64,000 nucleotides of DNA from an uncultured Hyphomonadaceae bacterium. GTDB lineage: Bacteria; Pseudomonadota; Alphaproteobacteria; Caulobacterales; Hyphomonadaceae. The stretch spans positions 55,990-119,989 of the forward strand of contig CAJXOF010000012.1 in NCBI GenBank assembly GCA_913057945.1, read 5' to 3'. Made by a program: the position numbers and the translations under genes. Every line of letters begins with the position of its first letter. Within the stretch, counting starts at the first letter, position 1. The notes beneath the pieces are model-generated. The model searched no databases. It was not told the origin of the DNA and saw only the letters and a program-made list of their open reading frames with translations. Below, one piece after another: positions 16,801 through 23,933 of the stretch.

Positions 16801-17341
16801 CCAGCACGTCCTGGATGGAGGCCGGGTTCAGGACAGGGATTTCGGCATCCGCCATCGCGAATTCGGATTGCGAGGGCAGGGTGGAGGATTTGCAATTATG
16901 GTCGTCGCCGATGATGGCGAGCACGCCGCCATGTTTCGACGCGCCAGCGGCATTGGCATGCTTGAAGGCGTCGCCGGTCCGGTCCACGCCGGGGGCCTTG
17001 CCGTACCAGACACCGAACAGGCCATCATATTTGGCGCCGGGGAAGAGGCCGAGCTGCTGGCTGCCCCAGACGGCTGTGGCACCCAAATCTTCGTTCAGGC
17101 CCTCCCAGAACTGGATATCATGAGTATCCAGCCATTTCTGGGCGGCTCGCAACTGCTGATCATACCCGCCCAGCGGGGAGCCGCGGTAGCCTGAGATGAA
17201 CCCGGCCGTATTCAGGCCAAGACCCAGATCGAGGCGTTTGCGGTCAAGCGGCAGGCGTACCAGTGCCTGAATGCCCGTCATGAACGCTTTTCCCTCGACA
17301 AGCTCGTATTTGTCGTCCAGCGTGACTTCGCGGTGTTGCAT
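13880..17341 (-). CDS. Indolepyruvate ferredoxin oxidoreductase, fused alpha-beta-gamma type
   Basis: A 1153-residue fused 2-oxoacid:ferredoxin oxidoreductase that decarboxylates aryl or branched 2-oxoacids to acyl-CoA. The pyrimidine-binding half is first (GRSP-like YRGSPLGGYD, GKAPGVDRTGDAFKHAN). The thiamine diphosphate site follows (GDGTYSHSG ... NDAVAMTGGQ), then a 4Fe-4S segment starting at Cys634 (CEGCGDCSIKSNC), and the gamma-like domain (GVGGTGVTTVAAVLAMAA). These fused forms occur in aerobic alphaproteobacteria and help degrade amino acids. The divergent Lrp/AsnC gene 125 bases away is its likely regulator. Confidence 0.93.
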   Translation of the reverse strand: MQHREVTLDDKYELVEGKAFMTGIQALVRLPLDRKRLDLGLGLNTAGFISGYRGSPLGGYDQQLRAAQKWLDTHDIQFWEGLNEDLGATAVWGSQQLGLFPGAKYDGLFGVWYGKAPGVDRTGDAFKHANAAGASKHGGVLAIIGDDHNCKSSTLPSQSEFAMADAEIPVLNPASIQDVLDYGIHGWAMSRFSGAWTGLVALADTMDSGAVVSVDLDRFNFVSPDFQLPEDGVHMRRGDSPLEKERRLRQVKLPAAQAYVRANKLDHVILPAPETRVGVVVTGQAARDVFEALAALGLSPQDAGRLGLSVYKVAMPWPLEPEGIRAFCKGLERVVVIEHKRPLIEDQLRSVLYDLPDGQRPTVEGKRDRDGRPLLSDIASISIPEMAAALMKIIPDGWDTSRAEAYFDRIGRAGEAARTNASETVRTPHYCSGCPHNSSTVVPEGSRALAGIGCHYMANFMPDRKTDMTSQMGGEGVPWIGQYWATEEDHVFVNLGDGTYSHSGSLAIRAAVTSGASMTYKILYNDAVAMTGGQTVESGQTPAQIAQQVEAEGVETIVIVTEDPTRYANVKHLPRRVKIYDREELEEVQVMLRETPGVSVMIYDQICATEKRRRSKRGLRAPDRTRVVINTEVCEGCGDCSIKSNCLSVEPVETELGRKRRINQSTCNTDLSCLRGFCPSFVTIQDGEPAWEDQPRPEFDDAGLPLPETPGLSEPWNVLFTGVGGTGVTTVAAVLAMAAHVDGHAASSLDMTGLAQKGGPVLSHIRFAREPEMISTGKVPPASADLIIACDLVVAAGGDALNLMDGNRTAAYANSDVTPTSEFIRDRSKRFESDLLAARVKRQARDFDAFDAEALAVGYLHDAIYTNMIMVGFAWQKGQVPISLRALYRAIRLNGTKVEDNMSAFNIGRIAAANPERLLPQHDPRGHIEEKTLDELINDRATRLTAYQDAAYAETYRNIVAQIRAAEHAAGLGEKLTRAAATYAYKVMAYKDEYEVARLYTDGKFAEYIASQFKGGKLRLMLAPPILSKTDANGHARKKHFGPWMFQVFKLMAKFKGLRGTRFDLFGYTEERRMERKLRDDYLAGLARIAQELSAKNHDLAVALAEIPDDIRGYGHVKEAAAEVAKAKEADLWAGWPEGKLPKAKTTLIAAAE

Positions 17342-17364
17342 AGCATGCCTATTAAGTGGGTTTA

Positions 17365-17448
17365 GGCATATTATTGGTGAAATCGAACGAAATTGCTTGC
17401 CTATCTTGCGTAGTTTTTGTTATTCCGGGGCATATTTTACCGGAAAAT
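17365..17448. promoter_or_regulatory. Candidate Lrp-family operator between divergent genes
   Basis: GGCATATTATTGGTGAAAT (17365-17383) and GGCATATTTTACCGGAAAAT (17429-17448) are near direct repeats 64 bases apart. The second contains a near-palindrome, TTTTACCGGAAAA. Repeated AT-rich half-sites in a divergent gap suit cooperative binding by Lrp octamers controlling both genes. Judged by eye. Confidence 0.4.
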
Positions 17449-17466
17449 GCGAGAAAGTGAGCAAAA

Positions 17467-17967
17467 TTGGCCCAAGAAATAGATGCTGTCGACGCGCGAA
17501 TACTGGACATCATTCAGCATGATGCCGGCCTGTCCGTCGCCGAAATTGCCGACCGGGTCGGCCTGTCATCGTCGCCCTGCTGGCGGCGAATCAAGCGGAT
17601 GGAAGAGGCCGGCTTCATTACCGGCCGCGTTACCCTGCTGGATAACAAGTCGCTCGGACTGAACTTTGAAGTCATGGCCAGTGTCAAACTGGCCCTTCCC
17701 AGCCGCGAAAATCTCGATGCCTTCGAGCAAATGGTGCAGGCCTGGCCGGAAGTCATCGAATGCATGACGGTGACCGGCGCGGTCGATTACATGATCCATA
17801 TCATCACGACCGACATGCACGCCTACGACAACTTCCTGCGGGACAAGTTGCTCGGCTCCGCGCTGGTGTCAGATGTACAGTCGCGGATCGTGATCAGGGT
17901 CGCCAAGCGCACGACGGCTCTGCCGCTGGATCTTGTGGAAGACCTGAAAAAGCCCGCTTCTGCTTGA
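17467..17967 (+). CDS. Lrp/AsnC family transcriptional regulator
   Basis: A 166-residue amino-acid-responsive regulator. The N-terminal winged helix-turn-helix (about residues 5-60, DAGLSVAEIADRVGLSSSPC) is followed by an RAM/ACT-like ligand domain. The only start that keeps the HTH is TTG at 17467; the codon two positions before is an in-frame UGA stop region at 17458-17460, and a GAGAAAG element lies about ten bases upstream. It is divergent from the indolepyruvate oxidoreductase, which suggests control of aromatic or branched amino acid breakdown. Confidence 0.9.
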   Translation: MAQEIDAVDARILDIIQHDAGLSVAEIADRVGLSSSPCWRRIKRMEEAGFITGRVTLLDNKSLGLNFEVMASVKLALPSRENLDAFEQMVQAWPEVIECMTVTGAVDYMIHIITTDMHAYDNFLRDKLLGSALVSDVQSRIVIRVAKRTTALPLDLVEDLKKPASA

Positions 17968-17999
17968 CCGGTCAGGTTGGCGCCACGAGAATAGGTGTC

Positions 18000-19097
18000 A
18001 TGTTTCGTGCCGTGATCCTGTGCGTGATGCTGACTGCGATGGCCTTGCCATCGGGGGCCGCACCTCTTGAGGCAGACCAACTCCAGCAGAGATTGGAAAC
18101 CGTCCGTGAAGAGACCGGCATGGTCGCGCTTGGCGCGGTGGTGGCTGATGCAGACGGCAACATCCTTGGCCTTGCCGTCGCTGGGGAGCGGGTAAAGGGC
18201 AGCGGCGACGCAGTGCAACCGGGTGATGCCTGGCATATCGGTTCCAATACGAAGATGCTGACGGCGTTGCTCTATGGCCGTCTTGTCGAAGAGGGGGAAG
18301 CCAGCTGGGGCGCGACGCTGCCAGAATTGCTGCCCGATCTCGCCGACGAGATGGACCCAGCCTGGAATGATGTGACGATCGAGCAGCTCCTGTCCCACCG
18401 CAGCGGGCTGGCCGCCAATCCGGGCATGATGTGGTTCCTGACGAGCCGGGCATCGCGCGATCCTGTCGAGACACAGCGCACAATTTTGGCAAAAGGGTTC
18501 CTGTCAAAACCGCCCGACGGCGAAACCGGCACCTTCACCTATTCGAATCTTGGCTACATGATCGCCGGGACCGCGATTGACCGGATCGCGGTGCGGCTTG
18601 GATACAAGAATTATGAAGCCTTGTTCCTTTCAACCCTGGTTCCGGACGGGGAGGGCTGGGGCTTCGGGCCGCCGAAAGAAGGCATTGAAGGGCATGTCAA
18701 AAACCTGTTCGGTCGCTTGAGAGGACAGGGGAAGGGGCTGGAGGCAGACAATCCCCCCGCACTCGCGCCAGCCGGCACGCTACATGTGCCTTTGGCTGCG
18801 CACGCCCGCTTCCTCAGCCAGTTCCTGCGCCCAGAGGCGATATACGGGAAGCTGATGACGCCTTATCCTGATAGCACCTCAGATTATGCGTTCGGCTGGG
18901 CGGTTGGCCAGCATGATACGCTCGGGCGATACTATCGCCATGCCGGTTCCAACACGATGTGGCTGTCCCACGTCACCCTTCTTCCGGAGCAGGGCCTTGT
19001 GATTATCGTGAACACGAACCAGCACAGCGAAAAGGCTGGAGAAGCCATGTATGCACTGGCCGTCGATCTGGCAGAGGATTTGCGGGCAGCGGACTAG
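18000..19097 (+). CDS. Exported serine hydrolase, beta-lactamase/class C family
   Basis: From ATG 18000, a 365-residue protein with a signal peptide (cut near residue 21, LPSGAAP). The penicillin-binding fold motifs are present: S-x-x-K at Ser82-Lys85 (GSNTK), Y-x-N at Tyr182 (YSNLGY) and a late HAGSNT in the place of KTG/HxG. Members range from esterases and D-aminopeptidases to true beta-lactamases, so the substrate is open. The frame extends upstream to 17760, but that part lies inside the Lrp gene in another frame. It converges on DUF2332 with a four-base overlap. Confidence 0.88.
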   Translation: MFRAVILCVMLTAMALPSGAAPLEADQLQQRLETVREETGMVALGAVVADADGNILGLAVAGERVKGSGDAVQPGDAWHIGSNTKMLTALLYGRLVEEGEASWGATLPELLPDLADEMDPAWNDVTIEQLLSHRSGLAANPGMMWFLTSRASRDPVETQRTILAKGFLSKPPDGETGTFTYSNLGYMIAGTAIDRIAVRLGYKNYEALFLSTLVPDGEGWGFGPPKEGIEGHVKNLFGRLRGQGKGLEADNPPALAPAGTLHVPLAAHARFLSQFLRPEAIYGKLMTPYPDSTSDYAFGWAVGQHDTLGRYYRHAGSNTMWLSHVTLLPEQGLVIIVNTNQHSEKAGEAMYALAVDLAEDLRAAD

Positions 19098-20164
19098 GCC
19101 TGCGGCATGTCCACATGCGTTACATGGCCGTCGGATTCGTTCAGTATACGGGGCTCTCCGCCGGGCCAGACCTGCAACCGGGTCTGCATGCGAGGGGAGG
19201 CCCGGTCACCCCCGAACAGGGATTCCGGTTCGAAGCAGAGCCAGGCGACAGGCGCGGTATCCGTCGCCGCTGCGCCGGCTTCCGCGATCAGCCGCATGAT
19301 GCGTTCAATATCATCCTTGGGCGGATAGATCAGGAAGATTGAATGATAGATCACTGTCAGGCCCTCGGACGGGCGGCTGGCCAGGCGCTTGGCCAGCCAG
19401 TCGACCGCATTGGCCTGTTCAACGCGAACGCCCATCTGGCGCGCAAGCTCTGCAGCAGCTTCCAGCCGGGCAAGGCGGCCCGCCTGGTCTGGCCAGGTAT
19501 AGGATTTGAGGCGCAGGAAGGCGGCCTCGTCTGACACGTCAATCGGGTTGAGGTCACACGCCGCGCGGGAGGCAATCACCGGCGCGGCATCCAGATGAAG
19601 CGGTTCCGGCCCGTTCCAGACGGTCGAAATGGTGACCTCGCTCGGCCCCGGCCGCTGCCAGGTGCCGCCATCATAGGTGAACCGATCCCAATTCTGGTTG
19701 AGGCCTGCGCTGGCGCCCAGCTCAAGCAGGTGCATGGGCATGCGGTAGGTTGCGGCGAGTTCGAGAAAGCCGGGCAGGAGCGCAATCGAGCGGCGGGTCT
19801 CATTGGTCTGCGGGGGGCTCTTGAGGAAGCTGCGGACGTCCGGGATGTGGGCCGCAAGCCAGGGCCGGGCCTTGGCCCAGACCTCCTCCATCTTCCACTC
19901 CGCCACATGGGCGGGATAGGTCGCGGCAAGGGCAGGGGCTGCGCCGGTCAGCACGGCATGGTGCAGGGCGCCGGCCAGCCTGAGGCCAAGGGCATCCTTG
20001 CGAGGGTTTCCGGTCCAGTCGCTACAGATGTCTGCGAGCGGGCCACCGGCCGTGAAATCATCCGCAAACTGCCGGAGCAGGGCGGCTGTGAAGGGAGACC
20101 CCAGATCCTCGCACCATCCCGCCTGTTCGGCGAAATGGTCGAGGATCCGGGTTTCATCCAGCAT
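19094..20164 (-). CDS. DUF2332 family protein
   Basis: A 356-residue protein of the DUF2332 family, function unknown. It begins LDETRILDHFAEQAGWCEDL and carries the family's ELGASAGLNQNWDRF segment (about residues 149-163), which looks like a glycine-rich methyltransferase-type motif, and a C-terminal VIYHSIFLIYPPKDD stretch. It starts nine bases after the thiolase stop, so the two probably form an operon. Its 3' end overlaps the convergent serine hydrolase by four bases. Confidence 0.85.
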   Translation of the reverse strand: MLDETRILDHFAEQAGWCEDLGSPFTAALLRQFADDFTAGGPLADICSDWTGNPRKDALGLRLAGALHHAVLTGAAPALAATYPAHVAEWKMEEVWAKARPWLAAHIPDVRSFLKSPPQTNETRRSIALLPGFLELAATYRMPMHLLELGASAGLNQNWDRFTYDGGTWQRPGPSEVTISTVWNGPEPLHLDAAPVIASRAACDLNPIDVSDEAAFLRLKSYTWPDQAGRLARLEAAAELARQMGVRVEQANAVDWLAKRLASRPSEGLTVIYHSIFLIYPPKDDIERIMRLIAEAGAAATDTAPVAWLCFEPESLFGGDRASPRMQTRLQVWPGGEPRILNESDGHVTHVDMPQA

Positions 20165-20173
20165 GCCGGACCC

Positions 20174-21355
20174 CTAGTAGCGTTCCAGCGCCATGGCGAT
20201 GCCTTCGCCGCCGCCGATACAGAGGCTGGCCATGCCCTTCTTGAGGCCGCGGTCTTCCATGGCCGCGAGCAGGGTAACGATCAGGCGGGCGCCGGAGGCG
20301 CCAATCGGGTGACCCATGGCGCAGGCGCCGCCATTCACGTTCAACTTGTCGTGGCTGATGCCCATTTCCTTCATGGCGATCATCGGCACGACCGCGAAGG
20401 CTTCGTTGACTTCCCAAAGCTCGACATCGTCGATGCTCCAGCCAGCCTTTTCGAGGGCTTTCTTCATGGCCGGCACTGGCGCGGTCGTGAAGTATTCCGG
20501 CTCATGCGCGTGGCTGGAAGACGAGACAATCTTGGCCAGCGGCGTGAGGCCGCGCTTCTTGGCTTCGGACTCGCGCATCAGGACGATGGCAGCCGCGCCG
20601 TCGGAAATGGCGGAGGCGTTGGCGGCCGTGACCGTACCATCCTTGGAGAAGGCCGGGCGCAGGGTCGGGATTTTCTCTGGCATCGCGGTACGTGGCAGCT
20701 CGTCCGTGTCGACCACCGTCTCACCCTTGCGGGTCTTGATGGTGACCGGGGCAATCTCGCGCTTGAACTTGCCTGACTTCGTCGCGTTCTGGGCGCGGCT
20801 CAGCGTTTCCAGCGCATAGGCGTCCTGCTGTTCGCGGGTGAACTGGTACTCGCCAGCGATCATGTCGGCGAACTGGCCCATGGGGCCGCCCTTGTAGGCG
20901 TCAGACAGGCCGTCGAGAGCCATATGGTCTTCGGCGTTCATGGTGCCGTATTTGTGGCCCTTGCGGACGTTCAGGAGGTGAGGGGCGTTGGTCATGGATT
21001 CCATGCCGCCCGCGATCACGATGTTGGCGTCGCCCGCGAGGATGGCATTGCGGCCCATGACGGCAGCCTGCATGCCGGAGCCGCACATCTTGTTGATCGT
21101 CGTGGCTTCGAGACCCTTGTCCTGGCCCGATTTGAAACCGGCCTGACGGGCAGGGGCCTGGCCCTGGCCCGCGGGAAGGCAGTTGCCCATGATGATTTCG
21201 TTCGCCTCGCCCGGCGACAGTTTCGCTTCGCTGACGGCCTTTTCGATGGCGATGGCGCCGAGCTCGCTGGCTGTCAGGCTGGCAAGGTCGCCGAGCAGGC
21301 CACCCATGGGCGTGCGGCCCATACCGACGATGACGACGGGATCTTGTTCAGACAT
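20174..21355 (-). CDS. Thiolase (acetyl-CoA C-acetyltransferase)
   Basis: A 393-residue thiolase. The nucleophile Cys91 is in NKMCGSGMQAA. NEAFA, GACAMGHPIGASGAR (active-site His) and LCIGGGEGIAM (second Cys) complete the site. The enzyme condenses two acetyl-CoA or cleaves acetoacetyl-CoA, serving fatty-acid and short-chain acyl metabolism in the cytoplasm. Length and motifs are standard. AGGA precedes the ATG. DUF2332 follows directly. Whether it works in synthesis or degradation is not shown by the neighbours. Confidence 0.95.
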   Translation of the reverse strand: MSEQDPVVIVGMGRTPMGGLLGDLASLTASELGAIAIEKAVSEAKLSPGEANEIIMGNCLPAGQGQAPARQAGFKSGQDKGLEATTINKMCGSGMQAAVMGRNAILAGDANIVIAGGMESMTNAPHLLNVRKGHKYGTMNAEDHMALDGLSDAYKGGPMGQFADMIAGEYQFTREQQDAYALETLSRAQNATKSGKFKREIAPVTIKTRKGETVVDTDELPRTAMPEKIPTLRPAFSKDGTVTAANASAISDGAAAIVLMRESEAKKRGLTPLAKIVSSSSHAHEPEYFTTAPVPAMKKALEKAGWSIDDVELWEVNEAFAVVPMIAMKEMGISHDKLNVNGGACAMGHPIGASGARLIVTLLAAMEDRGLKKGMASLCIGGGEGIAMALERY

Positions 21356-21447
21356 ACGTGTTCCTCACTTTAGGCTTTTTTGTGCAGTTGCGAACACAAA
21401 GCGCGTCCCGGTGGGTTTCGTCAAGAGGATGCTAGGGTCGCAGGGTA

Positions 21448-22017
21448 TCAGGCTGCGGTCATTCCCTGCGACTTGACCCACCAGCGCCGGGGAATTTTTA
21501 TCGCCGTCAGGATCGACTCGAGGCGTGGCCATACGCGCAGCCCTTCAAGGACCGGATTCATGTGATCTGTCAGCAAGCAATAATGAGTGTCCGAGGCACC
21601 GGAATGATGATGCACATGATGTGTGGGCGACTGGAAAAGGCCGATCCGGTGGCACAGCGTGATCACCGGGCCGTTTTCTTCTGCCGAAGAATGCGACCAC
21701 CCGTGGATGGTGTTGGTCAGCCCGCCGAAGAGGCAGGCCGAGGCCAGCGTCAAATTCATCCAGCCTGCGAGTGTCAGCGCCGCTGCAGCAAGCCCGACTA
21801 CCAACCAAATCCCGCCATGCTTTAACAGAGGTGGCAAATGGAACAGCTCAAGCGGAGCAACATGATGCCGATGACTGTTCCTGATGTGGAGGGGGCCAAG
21901 GATCGGCCAGTCGGGATCGCAATAATTGTCGACCAGCCAATGAAAGAAACCCGTCCCGAGATCAGCGATCCACAGGCCCAATAATACGCTTCCGATCCCC
22001 AGGAGCACGTCCTGCAT
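21448..22017 (-). CDS. CarF/TMEM189-type plasmanylethanolamine desaturase-like membrane protein
   Basis: A 189-residue membrane protein with the His-rich pattern of the Kua/CarF family: FHWLVDN, IRNSHRHHVAP (about residues 46-56), HGWSHSS (about 104-110) and PTHHVHHHSGASDTHYC (about 130-146), plus NPVLEGL near the C-terminus. In Myxococcus CarF and human TMEM189 these residues build a di-iron site that makes the vinyl-ether bond of plasmalogens. GGGGAGG lies upstream of the start. The family is clear; the substrate is inferred, since plasmalogens are unusual in aerobic Gram-negative bacteria. Confidence 0.82.
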   Translation of the reverse strand: MQDVLLGIGSVLLGLWIADLGTGFFHWLVDNYCDPDWPILGPLHIRNSHRHHVAPLELFHLPPLLKHGGIWLVVGLAAAALTLAGWMNLTLASACLFGGLTNTIHGWSHSSAEENGPVITLCHRIGLFQSPTHHVHHHSGASDTHYCLLTDHMNPVLEGLRVWPRLESILTAIKIPRRWWVKSQGMTAA

Positions 22018-22097
22018 GGCCGCGAACCTCCCCTCTGTTCAAACCAGAAGTAGAGAATTTAGGGCAGAAGGGTATGGGAAAGATTGACGCGGCGGTC

Positions 22098-22682
22098 TTA
22101 GCTGCCGAGGGCGGCTTCGATGTCGGCCATCAGTGCCGCGTCGGACGGGGTCGTGGCCGACGGGTAGGCCTTGAGCGGTGTGCCGTCTCCCGAAACCAGG
22201 ATCTTGTGGAAGTTCCATTTCGGTTGCGCGGCGTCGCCAAGGGTTTCAACGGCGTTCAGGTAAAAGGGGTGCTCGTCGGCGCCTGTGACGGCGTATTTCT
22301 TCGTCAGCGGAAACGTGACGCCGAAATTGAGCTTGCAGAATGTCTGGACGTCTTCTTCGGTGCCCGGTTCCTGGCCCCCGAAATCGTTTGAGGGGACGCC
22401 GACAATGACGAGGCCCTTGTCCTTTTTCGCCTCATAGAGCGCCTGCAGGCCTTCATATTGTGGGGTGTAGCCGCATTTGGAGGCTGTGTTGACGACGAGG
22501 ACCGCCTTGGCGTCCAGCGCTGTCAGGTCGAGGGGCTTGCCGTCAATGCGAGTGAACTGCGTGGCCGTCATGGTCGAGGTCTCCGGGGCAGGGGCTGACT
22601 GGGCCTCGGCTTCCGGCAAACAGGCGGCGGCAGTGAGGGCGAGGCAGGACGCGGCCAGGGCCGCAACGAGGGATTGGCGCAT
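22098..22682 (-). CDS. Glutathione peroxidase family protein, exported
   Basis: A 194-residue thiol peroxidase. The catalytic Cys70 is in NTASKCGYTPQY (Cys rather than selenocysteine), with the family's PSNDFGGQEPGTEED and the Trp-Asn in KWNFHK completing the site. The N-terminus is a signal peptide with a possible lipobox ending at Cys21 (LTAAAC), so the enzyme would act in the periplasm, perhaps reducing lipid or hydrogen peroxides with thioredoxin-like donors. AGGAG precedes the ATG by eight bases. Confidence 0.92.
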   Translation of the reverse strand: MRQSLVAALAASCLALTAAACLPEAEAQSAPAPETSTMTATQFTRIDGKPLDLTALDAKAVLVVNTASKCGYTPQYEGLQALYEAKKDKGLVIVGVPSNDFGGQEPGTEEDVQTFCKLNFGVTFPLTKKYAVTGADEHPFYLNAVETLGDAAQPKWNFHKILVSGDGTPLKAYPSATTPSDAALMADIEAALGS

Positions 22683-22746
22683 GGGGCACGCTCCTGTTGC
22701 ATCTGGTTACAGATGATAGGGCGTTCCGCGCGGCTGTCACGCATTC

Positions 22747-23109
22747 TTATCGAACGGGTTGCGGATGGGAGGTGTCCAGCCGGATGGCATCTTCGATAAT
22801 GCGGTCCAGGCCCTCATCAATCTCGTCGAGCGACCGGATTTTCACATGCCGCAGGGCCTTGCCGGTGCCTTCAATCCAGGCCGGATGAGACGGGGCGAGT
22901 TCGGCGCCGCAGAAAAGCTGCAGATTGCACCGGTCCTTGTGTGCGGCGATCGAGAAGATTCTCTCTCGTCCGCTCCAGCACGGAAAGCCCCAAGCGAGCT
23001 TGCAGGTCAAATCGGGACCTGCAAGCTGAATGCGCGCGCGAAGGCTTTCCGCAATTTCGCGCTGGGCAGGGTCAAGGTTCGAAAACCAGGTTTCGACATC
23101 CTTCGCCAC
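22747..23109 (-). CDS. DUF1801 domain protein
   Basis: A 120-residue cytoplasmic protein of the DUF1801 (YdhG-like) family: KDVETWFSNLDPAQREIAESLR at the start, LAWGFPCWSG in the middle and KLQLFC-like NLQLFCGAEL. The function is unknown. It starts nine bases downstream of the dodecin stop, so both genes are likely on one transcript. Confidence 0.85.
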   Translation of the reverse strand: MAKDVETWFSNLDPAQREIAESLRARIQLAGPDLTCKLAWGFPCWSGRERIFSIAAHKDRCNLQLFCGAELAPSHPAWIEGTGKALRHVKIRSLDEIDEGLDRIIEDAIRLDTSHPQPVR

Positions 23110-23118
23110 ACGCGGCTT

Positions 23119-23361
23119 CTATTTCTTCTTGGCGCGGGAAGCCTTGTCAGCCGCCTTGGGTGGCATCACTTCGAAGGTCATCTGGAGGTTCACACGATAC
23201 TTCTCGATCTTGCCGTTCTTGATCGTGGTGTACATCTCGTTGACATAGGCCGAAGCGAGGCCCTTGACCGTGGCGTCAAAGCGCGTGACGGCAGTCTGAA
23301 TCGCATCCTCAAAGGATTTGGTCGATTCCGACATGATCTGTTCTGATTTCATGATAGCCAT
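23119..23361 (-). CDS. Dodecin family protein with atypical flavin-site residues
   Basis: An 80-residue protein with the dodecin fold pattern: SFEDAIQTAVTRFDATVKGL followed by NGKIEKYRVNLQMTFEV. Dodecins form hollow dodecamers that store flavins or CoA. Here the Trp of the usual WFEV segment is replaced (ASAYVNEM), and the Gln of YQV is Arg (YRVNL), so flavin binding is doubtful. A basic tail (PPKAADKASRAKKK) extends beyond the fold. AGGGA precedes the first ATG. DUF1801 follows. Confidence 0.78.
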   Translation of the reverse strand: MAIMKSEQIMSESTKSFEDAIQTAVTRFDATVKGLASAYVNEMYTTIKNGKIEKYRVNLQMTFEVMPPKAADKASRAKKK

Positions 23362-23445
23362 TATGCGTCCCTTTCCTAATGGAAGTGCATTGAAGACCTT
23401 TCAGGGCCTCATGCCAAGGGAGCGGATGGAATCGGTAGGGCGGGC

Positions 23446-23781
23446 CTATATGCCCACAAGTTCGAAGCCGGCTTCGGATCCGTTTTGCCAGACAACCCGG
23501 GCAAGGCCCTGCAGGCCGACGCCCTTGGCGTGAAGCGTCACGATTTCCGGCATGCCTTCATTCGTCGGAAAGCGGAGACGGACACCAGAATCGGAATGGT
23601 CCAGAACAATACCGCGGCGGGTATAGCCGGACTCATACACGATATTGGCCTCACGATAGACGGAGGCGCGAACCGGGCGTGGACGTTCCTTGGTCGGGAT
23701 AACCATCTGCTCAACACGCGCGGCAGCAGGAGCCTCGGGCTCGGGCTTAAGTGGCTTGAACAGACGGTTGAGGAGTTTCAT
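23446..23781 (-). CDS. PilZ domain protein
   Basis: About 111 residues from the ATG at 23781 (a start at 23793 sits directly on the Shine-Dalgarno, so the later one is preferred). The PilZ pattern is the Arg region around RPVRASVYREANIVYESGYTRR, then DHSDSGVRLRF for the D/N-x-S-x-x-G motif, about residues 55-75. PilZ proteins bind cyclic di-GMP or act as adaptors in motility and surface attachment. With no other domain, it is probably a stand-alone effector. Confidence 0.78.
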   Translation of the reverse strand: MKLLNRLFKPLKPEPEAPAAARVEQMVIPTKERPRPVRASVYREANIVYESGYTRRGIVLDHSDSGVRLRFPTNEGMPEIVTLHAKGVGLQGLARVVWQNGSEAGFELVGI

Positions 23782-23878
23782 TTTGGGCGGCATTCCTTGT
23801 TAACAGAATTCGTTGCAACTGCCGTGCCAGACCCGGCTGTACAACGACGATATACGCACACTTCTTCAGAACAAGTAA

Positions 23879-23906
23879 AGAAGCAGCGCCCTCAAGCGCT
23901 GCTTCT
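23879..23906 (-). terminator. Terminator hairpin after the M13 peptidase gene
   Basis: AGAAGCAGCGC and GCGCTGCTTCT form a perfect 11-base stem around a six-base loop. On the minus strand it is followed by TTACTTGTTC, so the T tract is moderate. It lies 28 bases past the M13 stop. Confidence 0.75.
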
Positions 23907-23933
23907 GTAATACACATTACGGTTTACGTCTGT

